From: an uncultured Eubacteriales bacterium
GTDB lineage: Bacteria; Bacillota; Clostridia; Oscillospirales; CAG-272
Assembly: GCA_900548735.1 (NCBI GenBank)
Contig: URMC01000098.1
Span: forward strand, 1-5,447
Direction of reading: 5' to 3'
DNA length: 5,447 nucleotides
Shown: positions 1 through 5,447 of the stretch, piece after piece
Position numbering within the stretch: position 1 is the stretch's first letter
How the letters are laid out: every line of letters begins with the position of its first letter
Translations under genes and position numbers: made by a program
The notes under the pieces: model-generated
The model's database searches: none
Told to the model about the DNA's origin: nothing
The model's input: the letters and a program-made list of their open reading frames with translations, nothing else

Positions 1-2117
1 CCGACCTTGCCAAAACCTATTTTGTAATCTGGACGACCACGATCTGGACCCTGCCGGGCAACCTTGCCATCGCGCTGAACCCCGTAGAGGACTACGTGCT
101 GGCGGCGGCGGACAACGGCGAGACCTACATCGTGGCGGCGGCGCTGGCGGAAAAAACCATGGCGGCGGGGGGCGTTGGCTCCTACCGCGTGCTTGCCACG
201 CTCAAAGGCAAGGAATTTGAATATATGACCGCGGCGCACCCGTTCCTGGACCGGGAGTCGCTTCTGGTCAACGCGGATTATGTCACGATGGACAGCGGCA
301 CCGGTTGCGTGCATACCGCGCCGGGCTTTGGCGCGGATGACTATCAGACCTGCCGCCGTTATAATATGGATATTATCGTGCCGGTGGACGACCGCGGCTT
401 CCAGACTGCGGACGCGGGCAAGTTTGCCGGGATGCGCTATGACGCTTCCAACGATGCGATTTTTGCGGATCTGACCGAGAGCGGCGCGCTGTTTGCCGCC
501 GAGAAGATCGAGCATGAGTACCCGCACTGCTGGCGCTGCAAATCGCCGATTATCTTCCGCGCCACGCCGCAGTGGTTCTGCTCCGTGGAGGCGTTCAAGG
601 ACGAGGCGGTTGCCGCGTGCGACAAGGTGCAGTGGATCCCCGAATGGGGCGGCGAGCGCATCAAATCCATGGTGCGGGAGCGCGCCGACTGGTGCATTTC
701 GCGCCAGCGCCACTGGGGCTTGCCGATTCCGGTGTTCTACTGTGAGGATTGCAAAAAACCCGTCTGCAATGAAGAGACGATTGACGCGGTGTCGAAGCTC
801 TTCGGCGAAAAGGGCTCCAACGCGTGGTTTGATATGGACGCGGCGGAAATCCTGCCGCAGGGTTTCAAGTGCCCCGAGTGCGGCGGCACGCACTTTACCA
901 AAGAGGGCAATACCCTTGACGGGTGGTTTGACTCCGGCTCCAGCCATTTCAACGTGTTGGAGGGCAGACCCGGTCACAAATTCCCGGCTGACCTGTATCT
1001 GGAGGGTGCCGACCAGTACCGCGGGTGGTTCCAATCCTCCCTGCTGACTGCCGTCGGCGCGAAAGGGCAGGGCGCGCCCTACCGCACCGTGCTGACTCAC
1101 GGCTGGGTTGTGGACGGCGAGGGCAAGGCGATGCACAAGTCGCTCGGCAACTCGGTGGCGCCCGAGGAGATGATCTCCAAATACGGCGCGGATCTCGTGC
1201 GGTTGTGGGTCGCTTCCAGCGACTATCAGGTGGACGTGCGCGCCTCGGATGCGATCTTCAGACAGCTGTCCGACGCGTATCGGAAAATCCGCAACACCGC
1301 GCGCTTCCTGCTTGCCGACCTGTATGACTTTGACCCGGATGCCGACGCACTGCCGCTCTCGGAGCTGACCGACCTTGACAAATGGGCGGTTGCCGGGATG
1401 AACGAACTGGTGCGTGACGCCCGCGCGGCGTATGACGCATACGACTTCCATACCATCTATCACGATGTCAACAACTTCTGCACGGTGGAGCTTTCCAAAC
1501 TCTATATCGACATCACCAAAGACCGGGTGTATGCCGAGGGGGCTGCTTCCGCCGCGCGGCGCAGTGCGCAGACCGCAATGTACGATATCATTCATACCCT
1601 CACGCGCCTGATCGCGCCCCTGCTGGCGTTTACCGCAGAGGAGATCTGGCAGGCAATGCCGCATCGGGCGGGCGATGTGAAGGAAAGCGTGTTCCTCAAC
1701 GACCTGCCGGCATATGACGAGGCGCTGGCTTTCCCCGAAGTGCGGGGGCGGTACGAAAAGCTGTTCCGCCTGCGTGAGCCGGTGATGAAAGCGCTGGAGC
1801 TGGCACGTGCCGAAAAGCAGATCGGCAAATCGCTGGACGCGAAAGTGACGGTATTTGCGCCCGGTGCTGAGGATTTTGCCCTGCTGGACGCCTTCCGCGC
1901 CGAACTGCCCACGCTCTTTATCGTTTCCGATGTGACGCTGGTGAACGGGGCAATCCCCGCAGAAGCGCACACCGAGGAGGGCGAGACCATCGGGGTGCTG
2001 GTGGGCGCCGCCGAGGGTGAGAAGTGCGACCGGTGCTGGAATTATACCAAAGATGCCTTCCATGACGGAGCCGACGGGTGCCTGTGCCCCCGTTGCCGCC
2101 GCGTGCTGGGGCTGTAA
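1..2117 (+). CDS. ileS: Isoleucyl-tRNA synthetase, C-terminal three quarters (5' end off window)
   Basis: Class I aminoacyl-tRNA synthetase that attaches isoleucine to tRNA-Ile in the cytoplasm and hydrolyses mischarged valine. The frame is open from base 3 (bases 1-2 belong to the previous codon), giving 704 visible residues; E. coli IleRS has 938, so roughly the first 220-230, including the HIGH motif, lie upstream. The GTG at 96 is internal. Visible in order: Thr-rich editing segment WTTTIWTLPGN (30-62); editing-domain HTAPGFGADDY (312-344), whose last Asp matches the editing Asp of E. coli IleRS; WRCKSPIIFRATPQWF; ISRQRHWGLPIPV; Cys pairs at 741/750 and 870/879 that could bind zinc; LDGWFDSGSSH; the catalytic loop KAMHKS (1125-1142) in place of canonical KMSKS; an anticodon-binding helical domain; and a C-terminal Cys4 zinc finger (Cys codons 2025, 2034, 2085, 2094). 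The C-terminal zinc finger indicates the bacterial, normally mupirocin-sensitive type. It ends in TAA followed by a terminator. Confidence 0.97.
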   Translation, partial: DLAKTYFVIWTTTIWTLPGNLAIALNPVEDYVLAAADNGETYIVAAALAEKTMAAGGVGSYRVLATLKGKEFEYMTAAHPFLDRESLLVNADYVTMDSGTGCVHTAPGFGADDYQTCRRYNMDIIVPVDDRGFQTADAGKFAGMRYDASNDAIFADLTESGALFAAEKIEHEYPHCWRCKSPIIFRATPQWFCSVEAFKDEAVAACDKVQWIPEWGGERIKSMVRERADWCISRQRHWGLPIPVFYCEDCKKPVCNEETIDAVSKLFGEKGSNAWFDMDAAEILPQGFKCPECGGTHFTKEGNTLDGWFDSGSSHFNVLEGRPGHKFPADLYLEGADQYRGWFQSSLLTAVGAKGQGAPYRTVLTHGWVVDGEGKAMHKSLGNSVAPEEMISKYGADLVRLWVASSDYQVDVRASDAIFRQLSDAYRKIRNTARFLLADLYDFDPDADALPLSELTDLDKWAVAGMNELVRDARAAYDAYDFHTIYHDVNNFCTVELSKLYIDITKDRVYAEGAASAARRSAQTAMYDIIHTLTRLIAPLLAFTAEEIWQAMPHRAGDVKESVFLNDLPAYDEALAFPEVRGRYEKLFRLREPVMKALELARAEKQIGKSLDAKVTVFAPGAEDFALLDAFRAELPTLFIVSDVTLVNGAIPAEAHTEEGETIGVLVGAAEGEKCDRCWNYTKDAFHDGADGCLCPRCRRVLGL

Positions 2118-2127
2118 CATTCCCGAT

Positions 2128-2159
2128 CGGGCGCGGGGTATTTTCCCCGCGCCCGTTTT
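2128..2159 (+). terminator. Rho-independent terminator after ileS
   Basis: A perfect 11-bp stem, CGGGCGCGGGG (2128-2138) with CCCCGCGCCCG (2145-2155), encloses the 6-base loop TATTTT and is followed by TTTT. It starts 10 bases after the ileS stop codon. The U-tract is short (four T, then AAA), so some read-through into lspA is possible. Confidence 0.82.
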
Positions 2160-2166
2160 AAATGGC

Positions 2167-2195
2167 TTGACAGGAGGTTTTCTGTCGGGTTAAAG
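2167..2195 (+). promoter_or_regulatory. Possible sigma-A-type promoter before lspA (weak case)
   Basis: TTGACA at 2167-2172 matches the -35 consensus exactly and sits just downstream of the ileS terminator, where the lspA operon would need its own promoter. The best -10 at 17-bp spacing is TTAAAG (2190-2195), only 3 of 6 matches. Transcription from it would start near 2202, leaving the lspA Shine-Dalgarno at or before the RNA 5' end. That argues against it as the main promoter; the operon may instead depend on read-through from ileS. Confidence 0.25.
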
Positions 2196-2202
2196 AAAGG
2201 AG
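2194..2202 (+). promoter_or_regulatory. Ribosome binding site of lspA
   Basis: AGAAAGGAG lies 8 bases before the ATG at 2211. The ATG codons at 2217 and 2226 are in frame but too far from this site, so it selects 2211 as the start. A second strong core, AGGAGG at 2172-2177, has no ATG, GTG or TTG at usable distance. Confidence 0.8.
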
Positions 2203-2210
2203 CGTTTTCG

Positions 2211-2765
2211 ATGTGGATGATTGTGATGAGTGCGATCATTGCCGGGGTGATTCTGTTGGATCAGGTCAGCAAGGCGCTGGTGGTGGCTTATCTCTACGAA
2301 GGGCAGAAGGTGCTCATTCCGGGGCTGTTGCAGTTCACCTATGTGGAAAACCGGGGGATGGCGTTCGGTCTGCTTTCTGACCACAGGTGGGTGTTTCTGG
2401 TGCTTTCCACACTGGGGATTCTTGCCATCGGCTACTACCTTTTCCGCTATGCCAAAACCACGCTGTTCCGCGTGTCGCTTTCCCTGATTGTAGGGGGCGG
2501 GATCGGCAATATGATCGACCGCGTGGCGCGCGGATTTGTGGTGGACTTTATCGATTTTTGCGCGTTCCCCAACCTTTGGTCCTGGGTCTTTAACGTGGCG
2601 GACGCGGCAGTGACCGTGGGCGGCGTGGTGTTTGCCGTGGGGCTGATTTTTGAGGTTGTTGCCGAATACCAAAACAAAGAAAAAACCCCCGCCGTAACGA
2701 AAAACGGGGGAGAGGGTGACGCCCCGCCCGACGGGCAGGAGAAAAGCGATGACCAAAAATCCTGA
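2211..2765 (+). CDS. lspA: Lipoprotein signal peptidase (signal peptidase II)
   Basis: Membrane aspartyl protease that cleaves the signal peptide of prolipoproteins just before the lipid-modified cysteine, after Lgt has added diacylglycerol. The 184-residue protein has the usual four-helix layout: hydrophobic segments near residues 4-27, 60-78, 85-100 and 126-151. Family motifs are intact: LDQVSK (Asp17), VENRGMAFG (Asn47), GGGIGNMIDR (Asn100, Asp103), VVDFIDF with catalytic Asp112, and FNVADAAVTVGG with catalytic Asp131. The 19-residue spacing between the catalytic aspartates equals that in Pseudomonas aeruginosa LspA (Asp124/Asp143). Residues 153-184 form a hydrophilic tail rich in Lys, Glu, Asp, Gly and Pro that adds no catalytic motif. 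It follows ileS, as in many bacteria, and its last 17 bases overlap the next gene, implying translational coupling. Start chosen for the AGAAAGGAG site 8 bases upstream. Confidence 0.97.
   Translation: MWMIVMSAIIAGVILLDQVSKALVVAYLYEGQKVLIPGLLQFTYVENRGMAFGLLSDHRWVFLVLSTLGILAIGYYLFRYAKTTLFRVSLSLIVGGGIGNMIDRVARGFVVDFIDFCAFPNLWSWVFNVADAAVTVGGVVFAVGLIFEVVAEYQNKEKTPAVTKNGGEGDAPPDGQEKSDDQKS
2737..2741 (+). promoter_or_regulatory. Ribosome binding site of the pseudouridine synthase gene, inside lspA
   Basis: AGGAG with a 7-base spacer to the ATG at 2749. It decides the start: an in-frame GTG at 2716 would add 11 residues, but its nearest purine-rich run (about 2706-2714) directly abuts the codon and is badly spaced. 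The site lies in the lspA tail codons, so ribosomes finishing lspA can reinitiate here. Confidence 0.78.
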
Positions 2766-3750
2766 ACGGACGGATGGGATGGCGCCCGTAGCGCCGACGG
2801 CGCCGCGCGCCACGGCGGAAGCAACCGTTCCGGCAGAGGCGGCGGGGACAAGACTTGACGCGTACCTTTCCGCGGCGTTCGGCTTTTCCCGCGCGGAAGC
2901 GGAGCGGTTGTTGGAGGGCGGAAACGTGGAAATCACCCCCGGCAAGCCGAAAAAAAACTACCGCCTTGCGGGCGGTGAGCGCGTGAGGGTCGCCGTGCCG
3001 GAACCGGAAGAAATCGAAGCCGAGCCGGAGAATATCCCGCTGGATATTGTCTATGAGGACGCGGACGTGGCGGTGATCAACAAACCTGCCGGTATGGTGG
3101 TGCACCCCGCGGCGGGCAACCCCACGGGCACGTTGGTCAACGCCCTTTTGTATCATTGCAAGGACTCGCTTTCCGGCGTGGGCGGGGCGTTGCGCCCCGG
3201 CATCGTGCACCGGATCGACAAAGACACCAGCGGGCTGTTGGTGGTGGCAAAAAACGATGCGGCGCACCGCGCGCTTGCCGCCCAACTGGAAACGCACACC
3301 GTGCGCCGCGTGTATGATGCGATCGTACTGGGGAATCTGAAAGCGGACAGCGGCACGGTAGACGCGCCGGTGGGCAGGCACCCGACCGACCGCAAGAAAA
3401 TGGCGGTGCTCCGCACGCCGGGCGCGGGGAAGCGCGCCGTTACGCACTATGAAGTGGCGGAGCGTTTCGGGCGCTTTACCTACATCCGTTGCCGGTTGGA
3501 GACCGGGCGCACGCACCAGATCCGCGTGCATATGGCAAGTCTCGGGCACCCCCTGCTCGGCGACCCCGTGTACGGCGGGGACGGCACGAAGTTTGAGGCG
3601 CGGCACAAAACGCTTTTCACGGGGCAATGTCTGCACGCGGGCGAGCTTTCGTTCCTGCACCCCGCCACCGGTAAAGAGGTCACGTTTTATGCCCCTTTGC
3701 CGGAGAATTTTGAGGCGATTTTAGCGCTTTTGCGAAAGGAAGAACCATGA
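2749..3750 (+). CDS. rluD: RluA/RluD-family ribosomal RNA pseudouridine synthase
   Basis: Converts uridines in RNA to pseudouridine; RluD-type members act on 23S rRNA (helix 69 in E. coli), and the B. subtilis counterpart at this locus is ylyB. The 333-residue protein has a low-complexity Ala/Pro/Thr-rich start (about 1-30), an S4 RNA-binding domain (about 33-82, TRLDAYLSAAFGFSRAEAERLL onward without its flank), a linker rich in Glu and Pro (about 83-97), then the catalytic domain. This includes INKPAGMVVHP (110-120) and the family signature HRIDKDTSGLLVVAKN, whose first Asp (Asp157, codon 3217-3219) is the catalytic nucleophile. Further on are the conserved LETGRTHQIRVHM and GHPLLGDPVYG. The exact uridines modified cannot be read from sequence, so the symbol denotes the family (RluA, RluC and RluD share these motifs). 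It overlaps lspA by 17 bases and the next gene by 4 (ATGA). Start ATG 2749 chosen for its AGGAG site. Confidence 0.93.
   Translation: MTKNPERTDGMAPVAPTAPRATAEATVPAEAAGTRLDAYLSAAFGFSRAEAERLLEGGNVEITPGKPKKNYRLAGGERVRVAVPEPEEIEAEPENIPLDIVYEDADVAVINKPAGMVVHPAAGNPTGTLVNALLYHCKDSLSGVGGALRPGIVHRIDKDTSGLLVVAKNDAAHRALAAQLETHTVRRVYDAIVLGNLKADSGTVDAPVGRHPTDRKKMAVLRTPGAGKRAVTHYEVAERFGRFTYIRCRLETGRTHQIRVHMASLGHPLLGDPVYGGDGTKFEARHKTLFTGQCLHAGELSFLHPATGKEVTFYAPLPENFEAILALLRKEEP
3736..3740 (+). promoter_or_regulatory. Ribosome binding site of the Cof-type phosphatase gene
   Basis: AAGGA, 6 bases before the ATG at 3747, lies in the last codons of the pseudouridine synthase gene. With the ATGA stop/start overlap at 3747-3750 this is a classic arrangement for translational coupling. 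Confidence 0.72.
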
Positions 3751-4586
3751 CCGACTTTTCGGATATCCTGTTGATTACGGATCTTGACGGAACGTTTTTC
3801 GGTGCGGGCGGCAAACTCGTGCCGCGCAACCTTGAGGCGCTTGCGCGTTTTCGCGCGGGCGGCGGGCAATTTACCATTGCCACCGGACGGCTGCACCTGA
3901 ACATCCGTGGCTCCATCCCGCACCCGGAGGAGTTGTTTTCCGCCCCCGCCGTGATGTGCAACGGGGCGTATCTGTATGATTTCGGAAAAAAAGAGGTGCT
4001 GATGGGGGAGATGCTGACCCCGGAAATCACGCGGGAATTGCTGCGGTTTTCGAGAGAGAAATTCCCGCACGTGCAGTTCCGCGTTTCTACCCCGACGGAG
4101 TTGCGGATTGAGGAAGCAACGGGATATTTGGCGCGCGACATTCCGAATTATGACAAGGGCGCGTTGCTCATTTCCCGCCCGGCGGAAAACTGGCGGAACG
4201 ACGACTGGTTCAAGATCGTGTACCGCGACACGCCGGAAACGCTGGAGCGGATGCGGATGCCGTTTGAGGCGGAGTTCGGCGGGCGGCTTTCGATCACCCG
4301 GTCCGGCACGCATATCATTGAGGTTCAGCAACTCGGCTGTACCAAAGCGCACGGGATTGAAAAACTGCGCACTCTGATGAGCGGCGCGCACACCGCGCGA
4401 AAAATCATCGCCTGCGGGGATTTTGACAACGATATTGCCATGTTGCAAGCCGCCGATTTCGCCGTGTCGCCCGCCAACGCGCAGCCGGACGTTAAGGCAG
4501 TGGCTGACGCCGTACTGTGCGACTGTAACGAGGGGCTGATTGCCGATGTGATCGAGCGGTTGGAAAAGGGAAGCATGGAGGTTTGA
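3747..4586 (+). CDS. Cof-type HAD-superfamily phosphatase (class IIB cap)
   Basis: Probable cytoplasmic Mg-dependent phosphatase of the Cof/YidA/YbjI group, which typically acts on sugar phosphates, nucleotide-type phosphates or flavin precursors; the substrate is not predictable here. All HAD motifs are present in 279 residues, a usual length for the family: motif I TDLDGT with nucleophile Asp12 and acid/base Asp14; motif II IATGR (Thr46); motif III Lys200 in CTKAHGI; and motif IV GDFDNDIAML (Asp225, Asn228, Asp229). NGAYLYD (72-78) and the C-terminal AVSPANAQPDVKAVAD are typical of the family. Residues of about 80-190 between motifs II and III form the alpha/beta cap of the IIB type. Motif IV reads GDFDND rather than the commoner GDxxND with Gly/Glu, still keeping the metal ligands. 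It starts in an ATGA overlap with the upstream gene and ends 1 base before the next start. Confidence 0.9.
   Translation: MTDFSDILLITDLDGTFFGAGGKLVPRNLEALARFRAGGGQFTIATGRLHLNIRGSIPHPEELFSAPAVMCNGAYLYDFGKKEVLMGEMLTPEITRELLRFSREKFPHVQFRVSTPTELRIEEATGYLARDIPNYDKGALLISRPAENWRNDDWFKIVYRDTPETLERMRMPFEAEFGGRLSITRSGTHIIEVQQLGCTKAHGIEKLRTLMSGAHTARKIIACGDFDNDIAMLQAADFAVSPANAQPDVKAVADAVLCDCNEGLIADVIERLEKGSMEV
4577..4581 (+). promoter_or_regulatory. Ribosome binding site of the second HAD phosphatase gene
   Basis: GGAGG, 6 bases before the ATG at 4588, is embedded in the last codons of the Cof-type gene (stop TGA at 4584-4586). It supports ATG 4588 as the start and coupled translation. Confidence 0.78.
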
Positions 4587-4587
4587 A

Positions 4588-5238
4588 ATGAAGCCGGAAC
4601 TGGTTATTTTCGATATGGACGGGACGATTCTCGACACCTTGGAGGATCTGAAAGAGAGCCTGAACGCGGCGCTTGCCGCAAACGGCTTTCCCAAAAGAAC
4701 GTTGGAAGAAACGCGGCGCTTTGTGGGCAACGGCATTGCCAAACTGATGGAGCGCGCAGTACCCGCGGGCACCTCCCCGGAGGTGACCGCCAAAGTGCTG
4801 GCGGATTTCAAGGTGCATTACGCGGCGCACTGCGCCGACCACACGCGCCCTTACGCCGGCGTGCCGGAACTGCTTGCCGATCTTCGTGCGGCGGGGGTGC
4901 TGACCGCAGTGGTTTCCAACAAAGCGGATTTTGCCGTGCAGATTCTGGCGCGGGATTACTTTCCGGGGCTGTTTGACTGTGTGCTGGGCGAAAAAGAGGG
5001 CATTGCCAAAAAGCCCGCGCCGGATATGGTCAACGCGGTGTTACACACGCTGAACGTCGCCCCCGCCGCCGCCCGCTACGTCGGGGACTCGGAAGTGGAC
5101 GTGGAGACCGCCCGCAACAGCGGCATTGCCGGCGTGTTTGTGACATGGGGGTTCCGTTCGGTGGAGACCCTGCGGGAAGCCGGCGCCACCGTGCTTGCCG
5201 ATACCCCGGCAGAGTTGTCGGAGCGGCTGTTTGGGTAA
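4588..5238 (+). CDS. HAD hydrolase, phosphoglycolate phosphatase-like (class IA)
   Basis: Probable cytoplasmic Mg-dependent phosphatase of the Gph/PpaX/PGMB-like HAD-IA group. Family members hydrolyse 2-phosphoglycolate, pyrophosphate or other small phosphate esters; which one applies here is unknown, so no symbol is given. The 216-residue length is typical. Motif I is FDMDGTILDT (nucleophile Asp9, acid/base Asp11); a helical C1 cap follows (about 16-85, with FVGNGIAKLMERA, the VGxG signature common in Gph proteins); motif II is AVVSNK (Ser110); motif III is the KKPAPD lysine (Lys142); and motif IV is YVGDSEVDVETARNSG (Asp167, Asp171). All catalytic positions are present. It is the last gene of the lspA operon, separated from the Cof-type gene by one base, and is followed by a 3' UTR and a terminator. 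It is not a duplicate of its neighbour: cap type and motif III/IV contexts differ. Confidence 0.9.
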   Translation: MKPELVIFDMDGTILDTLEDLKESLNAALAANGFPKRTLEETRRFVGNGIAKLMERAVPAGTSPEVTAKVLADFKVHYAAHCADHTRPYAGVPELLADLRAAGVLTAVVSNKADFAVQILARDYFPGLFDCVLGEKEGIAKKPAPDMVNAVLHTLNVAPAAARYVGDSEVDVETARNSGIAGVFVTWGFRSVETLREAGATVLADTPAELSERLFG

Positions 5239-5239
5239 T

Positions 5240-5258
5240 CCGGCACCTTGCGGTGCGG
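5240..5258 (+). other. Small hairpin just after the operon's last stop codon
   Basis: GCACC (5243-5247) pairs with GGTGC (5252-5256) around the loop TTGC, and CC/GG can extend the stem past a one-base bulge. No T-tract follows, so it is not itself a terminator. It may protect the mRNA 3' end or be incidental. Confidence 0.35.
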
Positions 5259-5327
5259 CTTGCAGAGTCAGTTGGGCGCACACAACGAAAGTTTGGCATC
5301 GGTTGCCCAAAAGTTTTTGCGGGATTT

Positions 5328-5358
5328 AAAGGGGGCTTTTTTCAAAAAGCCCCCTTTT
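5328..5358 (+). terminator. Strong, probably bidirectional terminator at the operon end
   Basis: A perfect 14-bp inverted repeat pairs 5328-5341 (AAAGGGGGCTTTTT) with 5344-5357 (AAAAAGCCCCCTTT) around TC; the innermost pairs will open to form a real loop. A T-run lies on the 3' side and an A-run on the 5' side, so the same hairpin has terminator form on both strands. It would end the lspA operon and also any convergent minus-strand transcript from the right. Confidence 0.88.
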
Positions 5359-5377
5359 CGCATCTCCTTAACGGCAT

Positions 5378-5447
5378 TTAGAAGAGGTAGGGAATCTGAT
5401 AACGGAATGGAAAGAGCAACTTTACGTCAGGGTGGGCGGCGGTGAAT
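5378..5447 (-). CDS. Possible C-terminal end of a convergent minus-strand gene (partial)
   Basis: On the minus strand a frame is open from the right edge to TAA (plus-strand TTA at 5378-5380), giving 22 complete codons that end PFRYQIPYLF. Third positions are mostly G or C, as in the neighbouring genes, and the stop lies about 20 bases from a hairpin with terminator form on the minus strand too. This fits the tail of a convergent gene. I do not recognise the protein, and 22 codons can easily be open by chance. Confidence 0.3.
   Translation of the reverse strand, partial: FTAAHPDVKLLFPFRYQIPYLF

Noticed and set aside
96..98. GTG at 96 as the start of ileS
   Set aside because: The frame is open to the left edge and its translation continues conserved IleRS editing-domain sequence (WTTTIWTLPGN), so the gene begins upstream of the window.
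2172..2193. AGGAGG at 2172-2177 followed by CTG TCG GGT TAA as a tiny leader peptide
   Set aside because: It would need a CTG start at 4-base spacing and encode only three residues, too little to support as a gene.
2716..2748. GTG at 2716 as an earlier start of the pseudouridine synthase
   Set aside because: The purine-rich run before it abuts the codon, while ATG 2749 has AGGAG at 7 bases. The extra 11 residues carry no family sequence.
2590..3660. Long minus-strand open frame opposite the pseudouridine synthase gene
   Set aside because: It is antisense to a gene with clear catalytic motifs, its translation is a compositionally biased Arg/His-rich string with no recognisable motif, and long antisense frames are common in GC-rich DNA.
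3687..4811. Long minus-strand open frame (374 codons) opposite the two HAD genes
   Set aside because: It spans two well-supported plus-strand genes with intact motifs, shows no family motif of its own, and is explained by GC-rich codon bias.
4588..5238. The two adjacent HAD genes as a recent tandem duplication
   Set aside because: They differ in cap type (IIB versus C1), length and motif II-IV contexts, so they are distant superfamily members that happen to be neighbours.
5145..5445. Plus-strand open frames covering the operon end, the 3' UTR and the terminator, including a 12-codon ATG frame at 5407-5445
   Set aside because: They read through the terminator hairpin, overlap the end of the HAD gene in another frame, have no family motif, and the 12-codon frame has rare-looking codons and only a poor ribosome site.

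Overview
The window looks like a housekeeping stretch of a GC-rich bacterial chromosome, most likely a Firmicute of the class Clostridia (an Oscillospiraceae/Ruminococcaceae-like relative is plausible). The reasons are the order ileS, lspA, rluD-type gene (the ileS-lspA-ylyB block of Bacillus subtilis and relatives, there with ylyA between ileS and lspA), strong AGGAG-like ribosome binding sites before every complete gene, and a cysteine-rich IleRS whose catalytic loop reads KAMHKS. Taxonomy is inferred from context only.

Layout, left to right: (1) bases 1-2117 hold the 3' three quarters of ileS, cut by the left edge, ending in a perfect GC-rich hairpin terminator (2128-2159). (2) A 93-base gap carries the terminator, a consensus-like TTGACA, an orphan AGGAGG and the lspA ribosome binding site. 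(3) From 2211 to 5238 four genes are packed with overlaps or a 1-base gap: lspA (signal peptidase II), an RluA/RluD-family pseudouridine synthase, a Cof-type HAD phosphatase, and a second HAD phosphatase of the phosphoglycolate phosphatase-like type. The junctions are a 17-base overlap, a 4-base ATGA overlap and a 1-base gap, so this is almost certainly one translationally coupled operon. (4) Bases 5239-5447 hold a 3' UTR with weak hairpins, a long hairpin terminator that could work in both directions, and possibly the last codons of a convergent minus-strand gene running off the right edge.

Functionally the genes do not form a single pathway. IleRS charges tRNA-Ile, LspA matures lipoproteins in the membrane, the pseudouridine synthase modifies RNA (probably 23S rRNA), and the two HAD enzymes are likely small-metabolite phosphatases. 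Every complete enzyme keeps its catalytic residues and no gene is visibly broken. I saw no mobile element, CRISPR array, tRNA or rRNA, and no convincing undescribed system; the items worth a second look are modest.
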